From Rhinopithecimicrobium faecis (GTDB lineage: Bacteria > Bacteroidota > Bacteroidia > Sphingobacteriales > Sphingobacteriaceae), in contig JAGKSB010000002.1 of assembly GCA_017942165.1 (NCBI GenBank), positions 62,001 through 126,000 on the forward strand: a stretch of DNA of 64,000 nt, given 5' to 3'. The notes beneath the pieces are model-generated. The model did not search any database. It worked only from the letters and a program-made list of their open reading frames with translations, and had not been told where the DNA came from. A program made the translations under genes and the position numbers. Of the stretch, positions 60,783 through 64,000 are shown one piece after another (position 1 is the stretch's first letter; each line of letters opens with the position of its first letter).

Positions 60783-62249
60783 TCAAATCTTATTCCAAAG
60801 TGTACCTTCTTTACTATCTTTTAATTGAATACCGATAGCAGTTAGTTCTTCACGAATACGATCTGAGGTAGCAAAGTCTTTATTAGCTTTGGCTTCATTA
60901 CGAAGTTTTATTACAATAGACATTAGCTCATCCATGCTATCATTATCTGCTGTAGCATCGTCTTTAAGACCTAAGATATCAAAGACGAAATCACTCATAA
61001 ATGATTTTAAGTCTGCCAATCCAGCTTCATCCACCGTAGCTTTACCATCATATAATGAGTTGATAATCCGTACGACTTCGAAAAGCTCAGCAATTAGAAT
61101 TGGGGAATTAAAATCGTCATTCATGGCTGCATAGCATTTCGCTCGAATTGCTTGCATATCAAAGGAGGATTTCCCTTTACTAACCTTTATGTTGTCCAGC
61201 AAGTTAATTGCCGTCATCAGCCGTTTAAATCCTTTGTCCGCTGCATCGAGCGCTTCATTAGAAAAATCCAACGTTGAACGGTAGTGTGCTTGCAGCATAA
61301 AGAAACGAACAGCCATTGGAGAGTAGCCACGCGATAGCAAAGGATGATCTCCAGTAAAAAGCTGATGCGGAAGAAATCCATTACCTGAGGACTTGGACAT
61401 CCGTGCTCCATTGACGGTAAGCATATTTGTATGCATCCAATATTTCGCTGGAGAAGTATGATTACAAGCTTCAGACTGCGCAATTTCATTGGTATGATGC
61501 GTTGCCGCAAGATCCATCCCTCCCCCGTGAATATCAAACTTATCGCCTAAATATTTGCGGGACATCGCGGAGCATTCTATATGCCATCCTGGAAAACCTA
61601 CAGACCAAGGTGAAGGCCATTGCATAATATGCTCAGGCTTAGCTTTAATCCATAAAGCGAAATCTAAGCGTCCTCTTTTCTCATCCTGACCTCCGAGTTC
61701 ACGCGTACCATTTAGCAGATCTTCTAACTTACGATTTGTAAGGATCGTATAGTCGTAATCCTTGGTATATTTCTCTACATCGAAATAAACAGTACCATTG
61801 ACTTCATAGGCATAGCCATTTTCAATGATAGTTTGTACCATGTCAATTTGTTCAGAAATATGCCCTGTAGCGGTAGGTTCAATGCTTGGAGGAATGGTAT
61901 TAAAGAGACGTAAGACATCGTGGAAGCCTATCGTATATTTCTGTACGATCTCCATCGGTTCTAACTGTTCTAACTTTGCTTTTTTGGCAAACTTATCATC
62001 TCCTTCGTCGTTATCACCTTCCAGGTGACCGGCATCGGTAATATTACGTACATAACGAACTTTAAAGCCCATATGTATTAAGTAACGATAGATTAAGTCA
62101 AAAGAAACAAAGGTACGACAGTTCCCTAAGTGAACATCTGAATAGACAGTTGGACCACAAACATACATCCCGACTAAAGCGGGATGTATGGGGTCAAATT
62201 TTTCTTTCTTACGGGATAATGTATTATATAGTACTAGGTTATTTTCCAT
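60783..62249 (-). CDS. cysS: Cysteinyl-tRNA synthetase
   Basis: A 488-aa class I aminoacyl-tRNA synthetase. 'VCGPTVYSDVHLGNCRTFV' near residue 30 carries the first zinc-binding Cys and the HIGH motif (H-L-G-N). 'GWHIECSAMSRKYLGDKFDIHGGGMDLAATHHTNE' near 225-260 supplies the other zinc ligands, and 'MSKSSGNG' near 288 is the KMSKS loop. The C-terminal DALR and anticodon region follows. It charges tRNA-Cys. It lies 23 bp after der. A perfect 11-bp hairpin lies near its 5' end (62162-62190). Confidence 0.95.
   Translation of the reverse strand: MENNLVLYNTLSRKKEKFDPIHPALVGMYVCGPTVYSDVHLGNCRTFVSFDLIYRYLIHMGFKVRYVRNITDAGHLEGDNDEGDDKFAKKAKLEQLEPMEIVQKYTIGFHDVLRLFNTIPPSIEPTATGHISEQIDMVQTIIENGYAYEVNGTVYFDVEKYTKDYDYTILTNRKLEDLLNGTRELGGQDEKRGRLDFALWIKAKPEHIMQWPSPWSVGFPGWHIECSAMSRKYLGDKFDIHGGGMDLAATHHTNEIAQSEACNHTSPAKYWMHTNMLTVNGARMSKSSGNGFLPHQLFTGDHPLLSRGYSPMAVRFFMLQAHYRSTLDFSNEALDAADKGFKRLMTAINLLDNIKVSKGKSSFDMQAIRAKCYAAMNDDFNSPILIAELFEVVRIINSLYDGKATVDEAGLADLKSFMSDFVFDILGLKDDATADNDSMDELMSIVIKLRNEAKANKDFATSDRIREELTAIGIQLKDSKEGTLWNKI
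62162..62190 (-). repeat. Perfect 11-bp inverted repeat near the start of cysS
   Basis: CATACATCCCG (62162-62172) pairs with CGGGATGTATG (62180-62190), loop 7 nt, inside the coding sequence about 60-90 nt after the start codon. There is no T-run next to it. Confidence 0.85.
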
Positions 62250-62272
62250 CTATTGAATACGATTTAACGCGC

Positions 62273-63574
62273 TTATTTTTGTCTAAAATAAATTTGAATT
62301 GGCACTCCTTGGAAATCAAAGTTTTCACGAAGTTTATTCTCGATATAACGTTTGTATGGATCTTTTACATACTGCGGTAGATTACAGAAGAACGCAAACA
62401 TAGGCGTACGTCCCGGTAATTGTGTTACATATTTGATCTTGATATACTTCCCTTTTAATGCCGGTGGCGGGTAGTTTTCAATCACTTGTAACATCACCTC
62501 ATTTAATTTTGAAGTAGGGATTTTTTTGGATCTATTTTCATAGACTTTCGCCGCTACTTCTAATGTTTTGTGGATACGTTGTTTTTCTGTTACCGAAGTA
62601 AAGACAATAGGCACATCTGTGAAAGGGGCAATTTTCTCACGGATACGTGCTTCAAACTCTTTCATGGTCTTATTGTCTTTCTCAATTAAATCCCATTTAT
62701 TTACTACGATAACAATTCCTTTTTTGTTTTTCTCAGCAAGGTGGAAGATATTGATATCTTGCGCTTCGATACCATCCTTAGCATCTAACATTAAGATAAC
62801 GATATCCGAATCCTCTAAGGCTTTAATAGTACGCATGACAGAGTAGAACTCGATATCTTCGTTTACTTTTGTCTTACGACGTAAACCTGCGGTATCAATT
62901 AAAAGGAAATCATGACCAAATTGGTTGTAGTGAATACGGATAGAATCACGTGTTGTTCCAGCAATTGGAGTAACGATATTTCTTTCTTTTCCTAATAAGG
63001 CATTCGTTAACGACGATTTACCCACATTTGGACGACCTACGATCGTGTATTTTGCTAGGGAATCATCTTCTTCTTCAATTTCCTCGAAGTGTGAAACTAC
63101 GGCGTCTAATAACTCTCCAGTTCCAGAACCAGTAGCGGAGGAAACATTAAAAATCTCTCCTAAACCGAAAGCGTAAAATTCCGCGGATTCATGGTGTAAT
63201 TTCGCATGATCTACTTTATTAGCTACGACATATACCGGCTTGGTACTTCTTCTTAGGATATCTGCGATTTCATCATCTAAATCCGTGATCCCAGTCGTTA
63301 CATCGACCATAAACACGACTACAGAAGCTTCTTCAATAGCGATATAAACTTGATCGCGAATTGCTTCTTCAAAGATATCATCCGATCCGTGGACAAAACC
63401 ACCGGTATCGATTACAGTAAAGGTCTTTCCTATCCACTCCGCCTGACCATAATGACGGTCTCTTGTCACTCCAGAAAAATCATCTACGATAGCCTTTCTG
63501 CTTTCTGTTAAACGATTGAAAAGAGTTGATTTACCGACATTTGGACGGCCTACGATTGCAACAATATTTGCCAT
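62273..63574 (-). CDS. der: Ribosome biogenesis GTPase Der
   Basis: A 433-aa protein with two tandem GTPase domains and a KH-like C-terminus, the EngA/Der layout. First G1 '[14 protein letters not shown]' (residues 7-20), G3 'DTGG', G4 'NKVD'. Second G1 '[15 protein letters not shown]' near 180, G3 'DTAGLRRK', G4 'NKWDLI'. The C-terminal '[26 protein letters not shown]' is the KH-like domain. It helps assemble the 50S ribosomal subunit. It is the first gene of a der-cysS unit with a promoter motif TAACTTTG at 63643-63650. Confidence 0.96.
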   Translation of the reverse strand: MANIVAIVGRPNVGKSTLFNRLTESRKAIVDDFSGVTRDRHYGQAEWIGKTFTVIDTGGFVHGSDDIFEEAIRDQVYIAIEEASVVVFMVDVTTGITDLDDEIADILRRSTKPVYVVANKVDHAKLHHESAEFYAFGLGEIFNVSSATGSGTGELLDAVVSHFEEIEEEDDSLAKYTIVGRPNVGKSSLTNALLGKERNIVTPIAGTTRDSIRIHYNQFGHDFLLIDTAGLRRKTKVNEDIEFYSVMRTIKALEDSDIVILMLDAKDGIEAQDINIFHLAEKNKKGIVIVVNKWDLIEKDNKTMKEFEARIREKIAPFTDVPIVFTSVTEKQRIHKTLEVAAKVYENRSKKIPTSKLNEVMLQVIENYPPPALKGKYIKIKYVTQLPGRTPMFAFFCNLPQYVKDPYKRYIENKLRENFDFQGVPIQIYFRQK

Positions 63575-63642
63575 ATTTTGACTAATTATAATACTACCAC
63601 GGGGGTAGAATATAGTTTTATTCTATTTTATATATAAGGGTA

Positions 63643-63650
63643 CAAAGTTA
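63643..63650 (-). promoter_or_regulatory. Candidate -7 element for der-cysS
   Basis: TAACTTTG on the minus strand (TAnnTTTG), giving a leader of about 62 nt. Confidence 0.5.
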
Positions 63651-63713
63651 CGCAATTGGAATGGCAATTGGTAGTGATTCTTTGATTAAATAATTGGGCA
63701 CTTAAATTTAGCG

Positions 63714-63751
63714 TTCAAAAAAAAGCCGTATTTAATTAAAAATACGGCTTT
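63714..63751 (-). terminator. Terminator of the SusD-like gene at the window edge
   Basis: Perfect 12-bp stem AAAGCCGTATTT / AAATACGGCTTT (63722-63733 and 63740-63751) with a 6-nt loop, followed on the minus strand by a run of T's. It begins 19 bp after the SusD stop. Confidence 0.88.
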
Positions 63752-63770
63752 CTGTTAAGTCAAAAGGATC

Positions 63771-64000
63771 TTATAACTCGTTTTGAACAAGTACTCCATT
63801 CGATAATAATATTTGTTGCTCTGGAATAAGATCAATAATTATTTTTGAATTTGCTTCCACTTTTAAGAAAGAGTTCGCATTCACGTAATGCGTTCCTGGA
63901 TACGTACGATCTAGGGTTCTTCCATTTCTGAAGATATCAAATTTACGATGACCTTCCCAAGCTAATTCTAATTGTCTTTCTTCAAGCACGACATCTAAAG
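63771..64000 (-). CDS. RagB/SusD family protein, C-terminal fragment (continues beyond window)
   Basis: The frame is open to base 64000 and reads ...L-D-V-V-L-E-E-R-Q-L-E-L-A-W-E-G-H-R-K-F-D-I-F-R-N-G. This is the highly conserved SusD C-terminal motif (E-E-R-R-x-E-L-A-x-E-G-x-R-x-x-D). It ends 'IPEQQILLSNGVLVQNEL', a typical SusD tail. Only the last 75 or so residues are visible; the GTG at 63989 is internal, not a start. It belongs to another uptake locus lying outside the window, probably with a SusC upstream. Confidence 0.88.
   Translation of the reverse strand, partial: LDVVLEERQLELAWEGHRKFDIFRNGRTLDRTYPGTHYVNANSFLKVEANSKIIIDLIPEQQILLSNGVLVQNEL

Noticed and set aside
1..64000. tRNA, rRNA, CRISPR array, insertion sequence or prophage
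   Set aside because: No cloverleaf-like sequence, repeat-spacer array, transposase or phage gene was recognised by eye; a dedicated tRNA or repeat search was not possible here.

Overview
The window is a chromosomal stretch from a Bacteroidota bacterium, most likely the Sphingobacteriaceae (Sphingobacterium/Pedobacter-like). The reasons are: SusC/SusD outer-membrane uptake pairs, an ECF sigma factor/FecR pair with a DUF4974-type C-terminus, a bacterial GH3 protein, a plasmid pRiA4b ORF-3-like gene, A+T-rich DNA, gene starts without clear Shine-Dalgarno sequences, and several upstream copies of the Bacteroidota -7 motif TAnnTTTG. I saw no rRNA, tRNA, CRISPR array, insertion sequence or prophage.

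Left part (1-32 kb) is mostly housekeeping. It holds the 3' part of slyD, mnmD, a dicarboxylate/amino-acid symporter, an LpxR-like protein, ccmE-ccmF (cytochrome c maturation, with a Cys-type CcmE), a DUF2520 dehydrogenase, a membrane-anchored GltB-like FMN enzyme, a MarR regulator with a candidate operator on its own promoter, an omega-amidase-like nitrilase, a polyprenyl diphosphate synthase, a GT4 glycosyltransferase with a SufT-like Fe-S factor, a KhtTU-type K+/H+ antiporter, an MBL hydrolase, recJ, lptB with a GH3 gene, ilvE, miaA, cca, pdxA, rsmA, an FAD monooxygenase with a SerA-like dehydrogenase, a UbiA-like membrane protein and acs.

The accessory core (32.6-51.1 kb, all minus strand) is the most interesting region. 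Reading with transcription: an ECF sigma factor, a FecR anti-sigma factor, a SusC with an N-terminal STN signalling domain, a SusD, a zinc metallohydrolase lipoprotein with a long C-terminal extension, and a DUF4302 lipoprotein, closed by a terminator. A second, diverged copy follows: SusC without STN, SusD, a short metallohydrolase, a DUF4302 lipoprotein and a further DUF4302-like lipoprotein. This looks like a duplicated, cell-surface capture, cleave and import machine with one sigma/anti-sigma sensor. It has HExxH hydrolases and no glycoside hydrolases, so a peptide- or protein-like substrate is a reasonable guess.

Right part (51.4-64 kb): a complete seven-gene Mrp Na+/H+ antiporter operon (mrpABCDEFG), a secreted beta-propeller lactonase, a SurA-like chaperone, a two-domain NTF2-like secreted protein, cysS, der, and the C-terminal end of another SusD running off the window. 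Many convergent gene pairs share perfect bidirectional terminator hairpins. Three genes have short tandem duplications at or next to their stop codons.
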